Source: an uncultured Acidimicrobiales bacterium
GTDB lineage: Bacteria > Actinomycetota > Acidimicrobiia > Acidimicrobiales > Bin134
NCBI GenBank assembly: GCA_951813325.1
Contig: OX638350.1
Coordinates: forward strand, 1,103,029 to 1,167,028
Direction of reading: 5' to 3'
DNA: 64,000 bases
Shown here piece by piece: positions 24,971 through 33,880 of this stretch. Within the stretch, counting starts at the first letter, position 1. Each line of letters starts with the position of its first letter. Both the position numbers and the translations under genes were made by a program. A model generated the notes under the pieces. That model did not search any database, was not told the origin of the DNA, and was given only the letters and a program-made list of their open reading frames with translations.

Positions 24971-25957
24971 CCAGCCGCCACTGGCAGCCGCATCCCTCGG
25001 ACCTCAAGCGAAGCGCCGGCGGTTGGGGAACTTGGGAGTTCTCGATCAGGCCGATGGGGTAGTTGATCATGTCGCCGACAGCAGCGTCCCAGCCTTGGCG
25101 GACCGCGGTGACAACCGAGCGCAGTCAGGCATGGGTCGCCAGCACCTCAAGGCGCTCAGAGCAGCTGCACCGGATGCGATCTGGTGTAGCCAACCGCCTT
25201 CTGCATCCCATCGACTGTCCAGAGGGCGCCGCCGAGGCAGTGGGGCCGTTGATGCGTCTCTTGAGCCAATTCGGCACAGAACAGCCGACAACCCGCAACG
25301 GCTAATTGATCCGACCTTCGTTCAGCAGGTGCACCCGGAGATCGAGTGGCGATTTCAAGGGGATTGGCTTTGTCCAATGCCATTTGAAGGGTTGGCGCGT
25401 CGGGGGATCGACGCCCCCGTGCTCAATATCGTTCGAGTATGGCTGCAATCGGCCGGCATCGTGGGCAAACGCAGTCTGTCTGTAGTCAGAACCCGCTTGG
25501 ATGGCGAGGCGGCAGTCGGACCACGGGTGATGTGGGAGGCGCTGACGCGCCGCTTGGCAGAACAGAAATGGGAGAGGTTCGTCGCCGAAACCATCGGATT
25601 GGTGCTGATAGATCGCGGAGCTGATGTGCAAGAGCGGGCGCAGCTCCAACAAGCGGCGTCGATTGGAAAGATCGGCGCATTTTCCCAACGGCTGTCGGCG
25701 AGTCGGCGGTTCTGGCCGTGTTGCGTACTACAGCAGCCGGACCGGCAGAAGAGTTGTGATGAACTGTTCGGCTGTCTTCGGCGATGCCGGAGTTTCCTGA
25801 GTCCTCCAACGATGCGCAAGCCGACGGGGCCAAGACGACCCCAGTCCGACGACGGCCCGCCGTTGGACAGCTTTGGAGGCGTTGACCATGTCCAGTCGGC
25901 AAGTGTTGGCCGGTCAAGAGACAGTAATGTGTTGGCCATTCCAGCCAAGGAGGTGGC
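24971..25957. other. Gene-poor gap of about 1 kb
   Basis: A long gap for this dense genome. Frames open by chance run along both strands (one plus frame spans 25023-26015) but their products have no recognisable domains, ignore the neighbouring start sites and are rich in Arg, Ser and Pro. I see no tRNA, terminator or repeat. It may be a degraded gene or a regulatory leader for the downstream gene, which has a strong ribosome site. Confidence 0.5.
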
Positions 25958-26521
25958 ATGGCACGAATTCGGATTCCCGACGGCCCTCAAGAGGAGTTGC
26001 ACCGGTTGTGGATGATGTGCCCGGAGCTGACTGCCCCGGCGTCGGCGTTCAGCGCCGCGGTGTACAACCGGAGCAAGCTCTCGGTGCGGCTGCGGGAGCT
26101 GCTGCGGATGAGGATTGCCCAGATCAACCACTGCGTGGTTTGACTGGACACCCGGGTTGCGTCGTTGGCGCAACATGATCTGAGCGAAGACGACTACCTC
26201 CACGTCGGCAATCGGGACGGCTACGACGGCTACAGCGAAGCCGAGCAGGACGCCTTGGAGTACTGCGAGAAGTACGCCAGCGACCATATGGCCATCGACC
26301 AGGCGTTCATGGACCGCATGATCGGCCACTTCGGCGACGAGCTGATGGTGGACATGACCCTGTCCATCGGCTGCTGGATCGCCTTCGGCCGCATCAACCA
26401 GGTGATGGACGTGTCGGTCTCCTGCCCGCTGCGGATGAAGGGCCCCGAGGAGGCCCAAGAGGCAATGGACGAGAACGGTGATGGCGACATCCTGGCGATG
26501 CGCTCTGCTCGATTCGTCTAA
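25958..26521 (+). CDS. Carboxymuconolactone decarboxylase/AhpD-like protein with in-frame TGA at the CxxC motif (candidate selenoprotein)
   Basis: Reading through one TGA (26141-26143, codon 62) gives 187 residues that look like one uninterrupted member of the CMD/AhpD family. The catalytic helix reads ...LLRMRIAQINHC59-V-V-U62-LDTRVAS. The TGA replaces the second Cys of the family CxxC, and the frame continues with strong CMD features on the far side (GYSEAEQDALEYCEKYASDH, LSIGCWIAFGRINQVMD). AAGGAGG lies 4-10 nt before ATG 25958. A perfect 6-bp hairpin begins 13 nt after the TGA (26156-26174). Reading options: Sec incorporation, recent nonsense mutation or sequence error. A selenocysteine role is inference. 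Confidence 0.72.
26144..26174 (+). promoter_or_regulatory. Candidate SECIS-like hairpin after the TGA codon
   Basis: Stem GTTGCG (26156-26161) pairs perfectly with CGCAAC (26169-26174) around a 7-nt loop TCGTTGG. The loop starts 18 nt after the TGA, within the spacing range usual for bacterial SECIS elements. Bacterial loops commonly have G in the first two loop positions; here G comes third, or first if the closing pair opens. Confidence 0.45.
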
Positions 26522-26523
26522 CA

Positions 26524-26548
26524 ACCGCTGCTGCCAGGCGGCAGCGGT
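26524..26548. terminator. Hairpin between convergent genes
   Basis: ACCGCTGC (26524-26531) pairs with GCAGCGGT (26541-26548) around a 9-nt loop, sitting 3 nt after the CMD-like gene and just before the convergent HEAT-repeat gene's stop. It lacks a U-tract but could end transcription from both sides. Confidence 0.45.
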
Positions 26549-26550
26549 CT

Positions 26551-28080
26551 CTAGCGGAACCGGATCTTCTGGATGTCTAGGGCGTCTAGCCCCTCTTTGC
26601 CGTCCAGTCTGAGCCAATCCTCTTGACCCAACCACATTGGGAGCAAGACCCCTTCGATGTCTGGAGTCAGTCGACTTCCGGCCAGGCACCTAACCAACGC
26701 TGGAGGCAGTTCTCCGAGTGCTCGAAGTGCCCAAAGACGGGCATTGCCACCGCCTAAGCACGCATCCAACAACGAGTCGACACAACCATGGCGCTGGAGA
26801 AGTTGAGCAGCAGCGGAGGCTCGGATTGCGTCGCCTCCAGCCATCCAGCCGACGAGTGTTCGCCGAAGATCACTTGACAGCTCGTCAACAGCCGAGATCG
26901 CATGCAATGCGACTATGGGTTCTGGATCGACGATTCTGTCGAGCAACAGCTCCGGTCTTCGTGCTGCACCCTGACCTAACCCCCAAGCCGCCGCCGCTCT
27001 CAATTCACTTGGGAGATTTGATGACGCCGCGATCTCGGCAAGAGCTTCAGCAGCAGCATCAGATGGGAGTTCGGAAACTGCAAGAACCGCTTCCATCTGC
27101 TGATCGGCTTCAGTCTCAGGATCGTTGATCTGCTGCATGATCTGGCTGATCCACGGATTGGGTTCAAGCCGAGCCAGAGCAATTTGCGCTTCAAGCCGGA
27201 TCCTCCAATCCTCAAGGCCGTCTTCGCCAACCTCGGATAGAACGTCGACGAGCCCACGATGTCGCAAAGCTCCTGCTGCCTTTACCGCCGCATACCGTTC
27301 CACGGCGTCGCTTGAGTGCAAGGCAGCCACCAAGTCCCAAGAGTCACCTGAGCACACCGGGTTTGATTCTTGTTCGACAACCCCTGCAAGAACTTTCTCG
27401 TCTCCTTGGAAGAATTCACCGCGCTTCGAATAGACAAATCTCGGGCCTGCCCAATTCCGCCAGTGCCAGTACCGCTGCACCTTGCCGTCATCTCCCTCGA
27501 AGACGATCCGATCTTCGTTGTCGACGTGGACAAACCGCCCTCGCTTGGCTGGCACCCAACACGGCCATGTCAGCGTGACCTCTGATCCTTCCGATGCCGC
27601 TTTCGGGGCGGACCTCCTGGCTTGCGTGATGCTTGCCCGCAGGGCCCCAGTCGCAAAGAAGATCGGAGCGCCGCAGTGAGGCGGATCCTGGTTGATATCG
27701 GCCAAGAGGAAGGCGAACAGGTCTTCGTCCCGCATGCCACCCGCGTCCCACTGGCGGCCAGGAGAATCCGAGTGCGACAGCATGATCTTGAGCTTCGACT
27801 TTGCCCTCGATTCCACTCTCAGGCCACAGCGCACGCACAGCAAATCGGGTAGTCGCAGCCTCTTTACCTTCGTCTGCCACACCTTGTTGGATATGGCATA
27901 ACGCTCGAGTTCTATCGGGTGATGGTCGTATCGGTCTCGAAGGCGGTCAGCTACTGCGGCAGTGCCGATTGCGCCGACCGACACGAAGCGTGCGAAATCA
28001 GCGTCTTCCTTGAAACCCACTAGGTCCTGCCTGCGCTCATGCCTGCCGGAGTGTACCGGCGCATTGCCCGTTACTGTCAC
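26551..28080 (-). CDS. HEAT-repeat protein with a putative nuclease-like N-terminus
   Basis: A 509-residue protein divergent from the adjacent DNA methyltransferase. The N-terminal ~130 residues contain IELERYAISNKVWQTKVKRL followed by a C-x2-C-G with LRVESRAKSKLKI, arranged as P-D...E-x-R-x-K like a PD-(D/E)xK nuclease core; this call is inference. The next ~130 residues are strand-rich with several Trp residues (WPCWVPAKRG, YWHWRNWAG). Residues ~265-480 form HEAT-like alpha repeats (AEALAEIAASSNLPSELRAAAAWGLGQG and similar). GTG 28080 is the upstream start; GTG 28020 has a better ribosome site. It could be the restriction or effector part of a defence pair. Confidence 0.65.
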   Translation of the reverse strand: MTVTGNAPVHSGRHERRQDLVGFKEDADFARFVSVGAIGTAAVADRLRDRYDHHPIELERYAISNKVWQTKVKRLRLPDLLCVRCGLRVESRAKSKLKIMLSHSDSPGRQWDAGGMRDEDLFAFLLADINQDPPHCGAPIFFATGALRASITQARRSAPKAASEGSEVTLTWPCWVPAKRGRFVHVDNEDRIVFEGDDGKVQRYWHWRNWAGPRFVYSKRGEFFQGDEKVLAGVVEQESNPVCSGDSWDLVAALHSSDAVERYAAVKAAGALRHRGLVDVLSEVGEDGLEDWRIRLEAQIALARLEPNPWISQIMQQINDPETEADQQMEAVLAVSELPSDAAAEALAEIAASSNLPSELRAAAAWGLGQGAARRPELLLDRIVDPEPIVALHAISAVDELSSDLRRTLVGWMAGGDAIRASAAAQLLQRHGCVDSLLDACLGGGNARLWALRALGELPPALVRCLAGSRLTPDIEGVLLPMWLGQEDWLRLDGKEGLDALDIQKIRFR

Positions 28081-28103
28081 CCCCAGTAAGTAAGGTCGGA
28101 GTC

Positions 28104-29834
28104 GTGAGCGAGACCATGCTTCGAGACCCGCCCTTGATGGTGGCAGTCAAGCGCAGTGACCCCGTCTACATGGCCCACGCGTACCTGACCAAAGTGCCGG
28201 TGGCGGGCATTGTGCCTTTCATTGAGGCGTTTACCAGCGAGGGTGAAGTCGTCCTGGATCCGTTCGCGGGCTCGGGGATGACCGGTGTTGCTGCGCTCAT
28301 GACTGGTCGCCGGGCTCGGCTCTTCGACGTCTCGGTTCTCGGTCGCCATATAGGGACCAACTATGTGAATCAGGTGCCGGAAGAGCACCTGCGCAAGCGA
28401 GCTGATGAAGTCATTGACCAAGCAAGCAAGCGTGTAGGCCAGGTGTATGCCGTGAAGTGCGGACTCTGCGGAGACAACGCAGAGATCGCCAAGACGGTCT
28501 GGTCAGCGGTCATGGAGTGCCCAGAGTGCGGACAGGATTTCAACTTTTACTACTGCTTGGAGGTTGCCGACTGGAAAAAGTCACGGATGGTCTGCCCCGG
28601 CTGCGATGCGTCAGTGACGAGTAAGTGCCGAAGGCTCTACGAGAGGCCAGTGGTGGATTCGATCTCCTGCGATTGCTCCCGAACCCAGATCGAGCAATCC
28701 CATCAAACTCCGATTGAGGAGGCTGACGCATCCGGTCTCAAGTGGCCTGAAGTGGCCATCGAGAAGTCCCGTCAGATGTACGTTGCCTCTGCACTGGGCC
28801 GACATGGCCTGACTTCAGTTTCGTCGTTCTACTCGCATCGCAACCTCTGTGCTCTGGCCGCGCTACGCGAGGCGATCGACGAAGTTGACGAAGTAGACCT
28901 GCGCGAGAAGCTGCGGTTTGCCTTCACGGCCATACTGACCAGGGCAAGCAAGCGGTACCAGTGGTCTCGCCAGCGTCCGCTCAATGCGGCAAACGCCAAC
29001 TATTACGTCGCCCCGGTGTTCTACGAGTGGAACGTCTTCGACCTCTTCAACCGGAAGGTCGAAGCTGCAATCCGCTCCGACCGGTGGATCAGAGAAGAGC
29101 GCTCTGCTCGCCTCAATTGGGACACAGACGATAGATCTGACGTCACCTACCAGCGCGCGAGCGCGGAATCTCTACCTCTTGAGGACGATTCTGTCGACTA
29201 CGTGTTCACCGACCCCCCGTTCGGGGCCAACATCTTCTACTCGGACATGAACCTCTTCCAAGAGGCATGGTTGTCGGAGTTCACTGATCCAGATGAGGAA
29301 GCCGTGATCGACCGAGTAGACACTGGCGCGGTCAGGACAGCCGAGCGCTACGAGCAGATCATGACTGATGCGCTGCAAGAGTGCCTCCGTGTCGTAAAGC
29401 CAGGAGGGTGTATCACTCTGCTCTTTGGCAACAGCTCAGGAAAGGTGTGGCAACTCCTCCAGCGGTCCATAGCAGCTGCTGGCCTAGAGGTGGTCCCGGA
29501 GCTCATTGCCATGCTGGACAAGGGGCAACGGTCGGTGAAGGGGCTGGCATCCGGATTCGAGAACACAGCCACACTCGACCTCATGCTCACTATGCGCGCC
29601 GCGCAAAGTCCGCCTCGTGAATTGACAGTCCCTCTGGCATCTGATGTGGAGCGGATTGTCGAACAGCACCTTGCCGGGCAGGCCGCCACCAGCCCCAGCC
29701 TGCTCTATCTTGAGCTGCTCCGCCATGGATTCCGCTCCGGGTGGAACCTCGGCAAACTCGATCTGCGTAGTGTGACAACCATCATCGAGAGAACCCATCG
29801 GACAGTAGACCGCCGCAGCGCCCGAGTGGTTTAA
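28104..29834 (+). CDS. Zinc-ribbon DNA methyltransferase (adenine/cytosine-N4 type)
   Basis: A 576-residue methyltransferase resembling the zinc-ribbon-containing DNA methylase group (COG1743-like). Motif I is VVLDPFAGSGMTGVAAL (~50-66). Motif IV is D370-P-P-F in FTDPPFGANIFYS, the DPPF form typical of amino methyltransferases. Between them lies a ~300-residue insertion with C-x2-C pairs (CGLCGDNA, ECPECGQDF, MVCPGCDAS) that form one or two zinc ribbons, plausibly the target-recognition part. GTG 28104 follows GGAG. Only 23 bp separate it from the divergent HEAT/nuclease-like gene, so the two may be coregulated. No specificity subunit or helicase is nearby. Confidence 0.85.
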   Translation: MSETMLRDPPLMVAVKRSDPVYMAHAYLTKVPVAGIVPFIEAFTSEGEVVLDPFAGSGMTGVAALMTGRRARLFDVSVLGRHIGTNYVNQVPEEHLRKRADEVIDQASKRVGQVYAVKCGLCGDNAEIAKTVWSAVMECPECGQDFNFYYCLEVADWKKSRMVCPGCDASVTSKCRRLYERPVVDSISCDCSRTQIEQSHQTPIEEADASGLKWPEVAIEKSRQMYVASALGRHGLTSVSSFYSHRNLCALAALREAIDEVDEVDLREKLRFAFTAILTRASKRYQWSRQRPLNAANANYYVAPVFYEWNVFDLFNRKVEAAIRSDRWIREERSARLNWDTDDRSDVTYQRASAESLPLEDDSVDYVFTDPPFGANIFYSDMNLFQEAWLSEFTDPDEEAVIDRVDTGAVRTAERYEQIMTDALQECLRVVKPGGCITLLFGNSSGKVWQLLQRSIAAAGLEVVPELIAMLDKGQRSVKGLASGFENTATLDLMLTMRAAQSPPRELTVPLASDVERIVEQHLAGQAATSPSLLYLELLRHGFRSGWNLGKLDLRSVTTIIERTHRTVDRRSARVV

Positions 29835-31003
29835 GCGCGAAACAGGCGGCCGAAGGCCCGCAGGTCGTCGGTGAACAGCTCGGGCTGCTCGAAGGGAGCG
29901 AAATGGCCGCCTTTGGGCTGCACCGACCAATGGACGATGTTGTAGCGGCGCTCGGCCCACACCCGGGGGGTTTGCAGCAGCTCCCGGGGGTACACCGCGT
30001 GGCCGGTGGGCACGGTCACCTGGCCGGACCAGGGATCCAGCGCCGAAGCGCCGGTTCGGGCCGACTCCAGATACAGCCGGCCCGATGACGCCGCGGTGGC
30101 GGTGATCCAATACAGCATCACGTTGTCCAACAGCTGGTCCTTGGTGAACACACTCTCCAAGTCGCCGTCTCCCAGGTCGCACCATTGCTGGTACTTCTCG
30201 ATGAACCAGGCGGCCAGCCCGGCGGGGGAGTCGTTGTGGGCCACCGCCAGCGTCTGGGGCTTGGTGGACAGCATGGCCATGTAGCCGGTGCCCCCGGCGA
30301 TCACCTCCAGCGACCGGGCCATGGCCACCTGCTCGGCCTCGGTCACCCCGGCCATCATCTTGGCCGGGTCGGCGGCCTCCTCGGCGGTGGGCTGAGCAAA
30401 GAGCATGTTGAAGTGGGCGGCGATGAGCCGGTCGGCGTAGGCCTCGGCCATGCGCCGGGTAACCAGCGCCCCCCAGTCGCCCCCCTGCACGATGTAGCGG
30501 TCGTAGCCGAGCTGTTCCATGACCCCGGCGATGGCGTCGGCGCAGCGGTGCATGTCCACACCGGGGTTGGCGATGGGTCCGGAGAAGCCATAGCCGGGCA
30601 GCGAGGGGACCACCACATGGAAGGCATCGGCCGGATCGCCGCCGTGGGCGGCCGGGTCGGACAGCGGCCCCATCATCTCCCGGAACTCCACCACCGAGCC
30701 CATGTAGCCGTGGATCAATACCATGGGCAGGGCGTCGGGCTGGGGCGAGCGCACATGGTAGAAGTGGACCCGTTCGCCGGCGGTGGTGGCGCTGAACTGG
30801 GGAAAGGCGTTGAGATACGCCTCTCGGGCCCGCCAGTCGTAGCTGTCGGCCCAGTACTCGCACAGCTCCCGCATGTAGGCCACTGAAGCGCCGTCCTCCC
30901 ACCCCGGTCGCACCGTGTCGGGCCACCGGGTCATGCCAAGGCGTCGGCGCAGGTCGTCCAACTCAGCTTGGGGAATGTCGATCGCAAACGGCTCGATGCT
31001 CAT
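29831..31003 (-). CDS. Epoxide hydrolase (EHN-domain type)
   Basis: A 390-residue protein with the N-terminal epoxide hydrolase domain (PFAIDIPQAELDDLRRRLGM, TRWPDTVRPGWEDG) followed by an alpha/beta hydrolase core. The nucleophile is Asp in QGGDWGALV, the oxyanion loop is HGYMGSVVEF, and the catalytic His is in KGGHFAPFEQPELF. It hydrolyses epoxides to diols, often of xenobiotics or fatty acids. It lacks a signal peptide. It overlaps the convergent methyltransferase stop by 4 bp and precedes the ABC permease gene on the same strand at a 34-nt distance, so cotranscription with it is possible. Confidence 0.9.
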   Translation of the reverse strand: MSIEPFAIDIPQAELDDLRRRLGMTRWPDTVRPGWEDGASVAYMRELCEYWADSYDWRAREAYLNAFPQFSATTAGERVHFYHVRSPQPDALPMVLIHGYMGSVVEFREMMGPLSDPAAHGGDPADAFHVVVPSLPGYGFSGPIANPGVDMHRCADAIAGVMEQLGYDRYIVQGGDWGALVTRRMAEAYADRLIAAHFNMLFAQPTAEEAADPAKMMAGVTEAEQVAMARSLEVIAGGTGYMAMLSTKPQTLAVAHNDSPAGLAAWFIEKYQQWCDLGDGDLESVFTKDQLLDNVMLYWITATAASSGRLYLESARTGASALDPWSGQVTVPTGHAVYPRELLQTPRVWAERRYNIVHWSVQPKGGHFAPFEQPELFTDDLRAFGRLFRA

Positions 31004-31037
31004 TCCCCGAGCGTGTCACAACCCATCTCGCGGGCTA

Positions 31038-32636
31038 CTAGTCGAAATGATCGGCCCGGCGGACCACGAACAGCCAGGTGAGCACACCCGACAGCACCAC
31101 GAGGACTCCAGACCACACCCCGGCCTCTGCTACGAAGGCCTCTTCGATGCTGTTGAACGCCTTGGTGGTCAGGGTGGGGAAGCCGAACGGGGCGATGAGC
31201 AGGGTGATGGGCAGCTCCTTCATCACCGACAGCATCACCAGCCCGCCTCCGGCCAAAAGCCCCGGGGCCATGAGCGGCAGCTCCAGCGACCGGAAGCGGC
31301 GCAGCCAGCCGGCCCCCAGGGTGCGGGCCGCGTCGGTCAGCCGGGACGACACCGCGGAGACCGCCACCTGGGAGGTGCGCATGGTCTGGCCGCCGAAGCG
31401 GACCACATAGGCGAACACCAGCAGCACCAGGGTGTTGCGGAGGTGGCTGCCCACGTCGGTCTTCAGCGTCCAGAACAAAAGCGCCAGACCGATGAGGATT
31501 CCGGGCAGGGCGAAGGAGGACACGATCACCGCGTTGGCCACCGTGCCGATCCGGGACCGGTAGCGCACCACCAGATAGGCGGCCGGCAGCACCGCGGCCA
31601 CTGCCACCACCGCGGCCACCACGCTGCCGAATGCGGTGTTCCATGTCGGAGACCACACGTCGTCCCAGCCCACTAGCAGGTCCCGTCCGCCGGATGCGTC
31701 CAACTTGATGCCGTCGACGGCCCAGTCGCCCAGCGATGCCAGGGGGCCCACAAAGCTCAGCGCCACCGCCGCAGCCAAGAACGCCACCGCAGCGGGCTTG
31801 GCCCGGCCCAAGCGGTAGACCACCGGTCGCCTCGAGCGCACCGGCGCGGCCACCTCGAAGCGCCGGGTGGCCGACCGCTCGACCAGCACGACGACGGCGG
31901 CCAACATCAGCAAGATAACGCTGAGGGTCAGCGAAACCGGCTGGTTGTTCAGCCGGGTGGTGTAGATGGCCCGGCTGAGGGTGTCGTAGCGCATGAGCTG
32001 CACCGCGCCGAAGTCGCTGATGGCGTAGAGGAACACCAACAGGGTGCCGGCGCTGATGGCGGTGGCGGTCTGAGGCAGAACCACCCGCCCGATGATGGTC
32101 AGCGGGCCGTTGCCCAGCAGCCGGGCGGTCTCTTCGGCCGAGCCGGGCAGCCGCCGCAAGCGGGCGGCCACCGGCAGGTACACGTACGGGTAGGTGAACA
32201 GGGTCAGCGCCAGCCACGCGCCGAAAAGGCCTCGCATCTCCACGTCCCAGTTCAGCCCCACGTTGTTGAGCCAGTCGGTCAAAAGACCGCCGGGGTTGAG
32301 GGTGCGGATCAACGCGGCGGCGCCGATGAAAGTGGGGAACACCAGCGGCAGGGGCAGCAGCACCAGCCACAGTCGCTTCAGAGGGATGTCACAGCGGGTG
32401 GTCAGCCAGGCCAGTGCCGTGCCCAGCACCGCGGTGGACGCCGACACCAGCACCGCCAGCCGCAGCGTGCGAAACAGCGGCCCCCGGGTGCGCTGGGAGA
32501 ACAGCACGCCCAGTGGGTCGCTGCTGAAGGTGAAGTTGCGCCACACCAAATAGCCCGCGGGAAAGGCAAACCCCACGGTCACCACGACGGCAACGAGCTT
32601 CAGCAGCGCCGGTGATCGTATGTTCGGCGACCGCAC
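31038..32636 (-). CDS. ABC transporter permease, ferric-iron/FbpB type (fused two-domain)
   Basis: A 532-residue integral membrane protein with about twelve helices in two binding-protein-dependent permease halves, as in AfuB/FbpB. Each half has an EAA-type loop, such as RRLPGSAEETARLLGNGP in the first and ISSRLTDAARTLGAGWLRR in the second. The N-terminal helix AVVVTVGFAFPAGYLVW and C-terminal VLVVLSGVLTWLFVV bracket it. Such permeases move ferric iron, thiamine or 2-aminoethylphosphonate; here the class is iron-like by the paired ATPase. The ATPase gene lies 84 bp upstream. Confidence 0.87.
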   Translation of the reverse strand: MRSPNIRSPALLKLVAVVVTVGFAFPAGYLVWRNFTFSSDPLGVLFSQRTRGPLFRTLRLAVLVSASTAVLGTALAWLTTRCDIPLKRLWLVLLPLPLVFPTFIGAAALIRTLNPGGLLTDWLNNVGLNWDVEMRGLFGAWLALTLFTYPYVYLPVAARLRRLPGSAEETARLLGNGPLTIIGRVVLPQTATAISAGTLLVFLYAISDFGAVQLMRYDTLSRAIYTTRLNNQPVSLTLSVILLMLAAVVVLVERSATRRFEVAAPVRSRRPVVYRLGRAKPAAVAFLAAAVALSFVGPLASLGDWAVDGIKLDASGGRDLLVGWDDVWSPTWNTAFGSVVAAVVAVAAVLPAAYLVVRYRSRIGTVANAVIVSSFALPGILIGLALLFWTLKTDVGSHLRNTLVLLVFAYVVRFGGQTMRTSQVAVSAVSSRLTDAARTLGAGWLRRFRSLELPLMAPGLLAGGGLVMLSVMKELPITLLIAPFGFPTLTTKAFNSIEEAFVAEAGVWSGVLVVLSGVLTWLFVVRRADHFD

Positions 32637-32720
32637 AGAGTGCGACCTTATCCACAGGCGGCAACGAAGTTGAAGCTTGCTTTACAAGAATTGACTGGTT
32701 ATGGCAACCTAGTCGGTGCG

Positions 32721-33770
32721 TCAGCTGCCGGCCTCGGGGCGGGTGAAGGCCGCAGCAGGTGGCCCGGAGTAGACAGGGGAGACCCGATCACCGAGGGCCA
32801 AGCTATTCATGCCGCTGACCCGGGCGTGGAGGAGAACCCCGGTGGGGCTGGCCACGGTGACCATGGCGTCGGGGCCCCGATACTCGTAGTTATCAACGAC
32901 GTGCTCGCCATCACCGGCCCGCAGGTCCACATTCTCGGGTCTCACCGCTACCTCGACCGGACCCCGGGCGGAGTCGAGCAGCGGGATCGGCCCGAAATCG
33001 GCCTCGGCGACATCACCGGCGGCCACCGCGGGGTACAGTGACACCGCGCCTACGAAGGCCGCCGCCCACGGGGTGGCCGGGTGCTGGTAAATCTGGGCCG
33101 GCGTTCCGGTCTGCACGATGCGACCCGCGTTCATCACCGCCACCCGGTCGCCCAGCACCAGAGCCTCCTCTCGGTCGTGGGTCACGAACACCGCGGTCAT
33201 CTCCGCGTCCCGCAGCAGCTCGCGCACCTCGGTGCGGACATCGCGTCGCAAAGCGGCGTCCAAATTGGAGAAGGGCTCGTCCAGCAGCAGGACCGTGGGT
33301 TTGGGGGCCAGTGCCCGGGCCAGCGCCACCCGCTGCTGCTGGCCGCCGGAGAGTGTGTCGGGGGTGCGGCTCTGCATTCCGGGCAGGTTCACCAGCTCCA
33401 GCGTCTTGGTCACCTCCACCGCCCGCTGGCGGCGGGGGACGCCGTAGCCCACGTTGCCGGCCACATCCAGGTGGGGGAACAGCGCCCAGTCTTGGAACAC
33501 CATGCCCACGTGGCGGCCCTCGGGCCTCACCCAGGCCCGGCCGCCGTCCACCGCGCTCCCATCCAGGCTGATCATCCCCTGATCGGCCTGCTCCAGCCCG
33601 GCGATAAGCCGCAGCAGAGTGGTTTTGCCGCAACCGCTGGGCCCCAGAAGCGACAACATCTCTCCGGAGTGCAGTGTGAGGTTGAAGTCGTCCAGCACCT
33701 TGGTGGCGCCGAATGACTTGTGAAGGCCGTCGATGGCAAGCAGCGGCGGCGTGGTTTCATCGAAGGACAT
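32721..33770 (-). CDS. ABC transporter ATP-binding protein, FbpC/iron type
   Basis: A 349-residue ABC ATPase, start taken at ATG 33770. Walker A GPSGCGKTT, Q-loop VFQDWALFPHLDV, signature LSGGQQQRVALARALAP, Walker B VLLLDEPFSNLDAALR, switch VTHDREEAL. The C-terminal third is a TOBE-like/OB regulatory domain (RPENVDLRAGD, GVLLHARVSGMNSLALGD). It belongs to the FbpC-type branch. It pairs with the two-domain permease downstream. No periplasmic substrate-binding protein is encoded in this window, so that component must be elsewhere or shared. Confidence 0.9.
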   Translation of the reverse strand: MSFDETTPPLLAIDGLHKSFGATKVLDDFNLTLHSGEMLSLLGPSGCGKTTLLRLIAGLEQADQGMISLDGSAVDGGRAWVRPEGRHVGMVFQDWALFPHLDVAGNVGYGVPRRQRAVEVTKTLELVNLPGMQSRTPDTLSGGQQQRVALARALAPKPTVLLLDEPFSNLDAALRRDVRTEVRELLRDAEMTAVFVTHDREEALVLGDRVAVMNAGRIVQTGTPAQIYQHPATPWAAAFVGAVSLYPAVAAGDVAEADFGPIPLLDSARGPVEVAVRPENVDLRAGDGEHVVDNYEYRGPDAMVTVASPTGVLLHARVSGMNSLALGDRVSPVYSGPPAAAFTRPEAGS

Positions 33771-33880
33771 AGCCACCAGCAGTGTAACCGGCAATCCCGG
33801 CAGTCGAAATAGTGAGCCTGGGCCCCGCGAATCACCACCACCTCTCTTGCCAGCAGGCCTGTGGGTTACAGTCGCCGATC

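Noticed and set aside
25023..26015. 330-codon plus-strand frame in the gap
   Set aside because: No recognisable domain, and it runs into the well-supported CMD-like gene in another frame.
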